DNA from: Candidatus Sulfopaludibacter sp. SbA3
GTDB lineage: Bacteria; Acidobacteriota; Terriglobia; 20CM-2-55-15
NCBI GenBank assembly: GCA_945861845.1
Contig: CAMAWS010000228.1
Span: forward strand, 1 to 5,989
Reading direction: 5' to 3'
DNA: 5,989 bases
The first letter of the stretch is position 1. Every line of letters begins with the position of its first letter. The position numbers were made by a program, and so were the translations under genes. Shown piece after piece: positions 5,466 through 5,989 of this stretch. The notes beneath the pieces are model-generated. The model ran no database searches and was not told the DNA's origin. It was given only the letters and a program-made list of their open reading frames with translations.

Positions 5466-5755
5466 TCAAACACCAGCCTCTCCTCCTCCTAGGAAAGACG
5501 ACTATGAACCCTCCCCCTCCGTGGGTTTTTCGTCCGACACTTTGCTTTCCCTCCGCGCTCTCGACGGTTTCGGCGCCTCGTTCCTGCTGCGGCAGGGGCC
5601 CTAAACGTGCCACCGGCCATCCACCGATTACGGCTGGGACCATCCCGCCGGTATGATTCAGAATCAGCTATTTTGCGACGGAAAGTAGGTAGATCAGGAT
5701 ACTTGAAGTGTTACCATCTGATTGCAGGTCCGCTGCCGGTATTGCGCGAACCCTC
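5466..5755. other. Non-coding gap between recombinase remnant and selO
   Basis: I see no credible gene on either strand in these 290 bases; the open frames crossing it have no recognisable family and unbiased composition. It contains a purine-rich tract on the minus strand (5477-5490), a small hairpin with CCTGC (5583-5587) pairing to GCAGG (5592-5596), and the palindrome and possible promoter described separately. A deletion junction that removed the recombinase catalytic domain probably lies near its left end. Confidence 0.5.
5628..5666 (+). promoter_or_regulatory. Possible selO promoter with overlapping palindrome
   Basis: TATGAT at 5652-5657 is close to a sigma-70 -10 box, and a weak -35 candidate TTACGG lies 18 bases upstream at 5628-5633. 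The palindrome TGATTC-A-GAATCA at 5654-5666 overlaps the -10 box, so a repressor could act there. It is about 90 bases upstream of the selO ATG. The -35 match is poor, so this is tentative. Confidence 0.3.
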
Positions 5756-5989
5756 ATGGCGCCACAAACCGACGTAGTCAATCTTCTTACATTTGAGAAT
5801 AGCTACGCCCGTCTGCCCGACAGATTTTTTACACGCCTTGGGCCGACGCCGGTCGTCGCGCCGCGCCTTATCCGGCTGAACGAGCAACTCGCCCGGCAAC
5901 TCGGGTTCGATCCTGGCGCACTGGCAACGCCAGATGGCTTGGAAATCCTTGCCGGGAACCGCGTGCCCGAGAATAGCGAGCCGATTGCT
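5756..5989 (+). CDS. selO: Protein adenylyltransferase SelO (YdiU/UPF0061), N-terminal part, runs off the window
   Basis: The first 78 codons of SelO are present and the frame is open at the window edge; full-length SelO has about 480-550 residues. SelO is a pseudokinase-fold enzyme that transfers AMP from ATP to Ser, Thr or Tyr of target proteins and is linked to redox stress responses. The opening is characteristic: FENSYARLPDRFFTRLGPTP, then VVAPRLIRLNEQLARQLGFD and LEILAGNRVPENSEPIA, which in the family leads into the YxGHQFG block beyond the window. ATG 5756 gives the normal distance to the NSYARLP motif. A GTG at 5708 is in frame but would add 16 residues not seen in relatives. No strong ribosome site precedes the ATG. 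The catalytic residues lie outside the window, so activity cannot be judged. It is divergent from the minus-strand debris. Confidence 0.92.
   Translation, partial: MAPQTDVVNLLTFENSYARLPDRFFTRLGPTPVVAPRLIRLNEQLARQLGFDPGALATPDGLEILAGNRVPENSEPIA

Noticed and set aside
5227..5643. A 138-codon minus-strand open frame.
   Set aside because: It overlaps the recombinase HTH in a different frame and matches nothing recognisable.
5711..5899. A 62-codon minus-strand open frame.
   Set aside because: It is antisense to the start of selO, whose N-terminal motifs are clear.

Overview
The window looks like a chromosomal accessory region of a GC-rich bacterium. A proteobacterium is the most likely source: the last gene is selO, and its N-terminus and the toxin-antitoxin proteins read like proteobacterial family members. 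This is inference, because no rRNA, tRNA or ribosomal-protein marker is present. Most of the window is a scrap yard of broken genes, toxin-antitoxin or abortive-infection genes and transposon debris, next to what may be the first core gene at the right edge.

Left part (1-1663, + strand): a calcineurin-like metallophosphoesterase that keeps only its C-terminal motifs in frame, then a conserved DNA-binding-like hypothetical gene whose reading frame shifts out and back. Both look like decaying pseudogenes. A stem-loop at 1673-1695 separates them from the convergent minus-strand genes.

Middle (1719-2812, - strand): the best preserved unit, a compact operon with a toxin of the phage-derived Gp49/HigB type, a translationally coupled XRE-family HTH antitoxin, and a third small protein with four cysteines. 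A perfect inverted repeat at 2782-2799, just upstream of the toxin start, is the likely autoregulatory operator.

Next (2813-3951, - strand): a 196-base gap with two adjacent stem-loops, then an intact small gene that joins a DUF104 (AF2212-like antitoxin) N-terminus to a DUF5678-like C-terminus. Directly upstream of it is the C-terminal part of an AbiEii-type nucleotidyltransferase toxin. The AbiEii gene is cut at 3907/3908 by an IS66-family end that begins with GTAA.

Right part (3908-5465, - strand): an IS66 tnpC remnant with a one-base frameshift and no N-terminus, tnpA, tnpB or left end; a small intact conserved hypothetical gene (4916-5230); and the C-terminal HTH of a serine recombinase without its catalytic domain. 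After a 290-base gap with a possible promoter, selO begins on the + strand at 5756 and runs off the window.

I see no CRISPR array, tRNA, rRNA or complete mobile element. The likely functional units are the three-gene toxin-antitoxin operon, the DUF104-DUF5678 gene, the small gene at 4916-5230 and selO.
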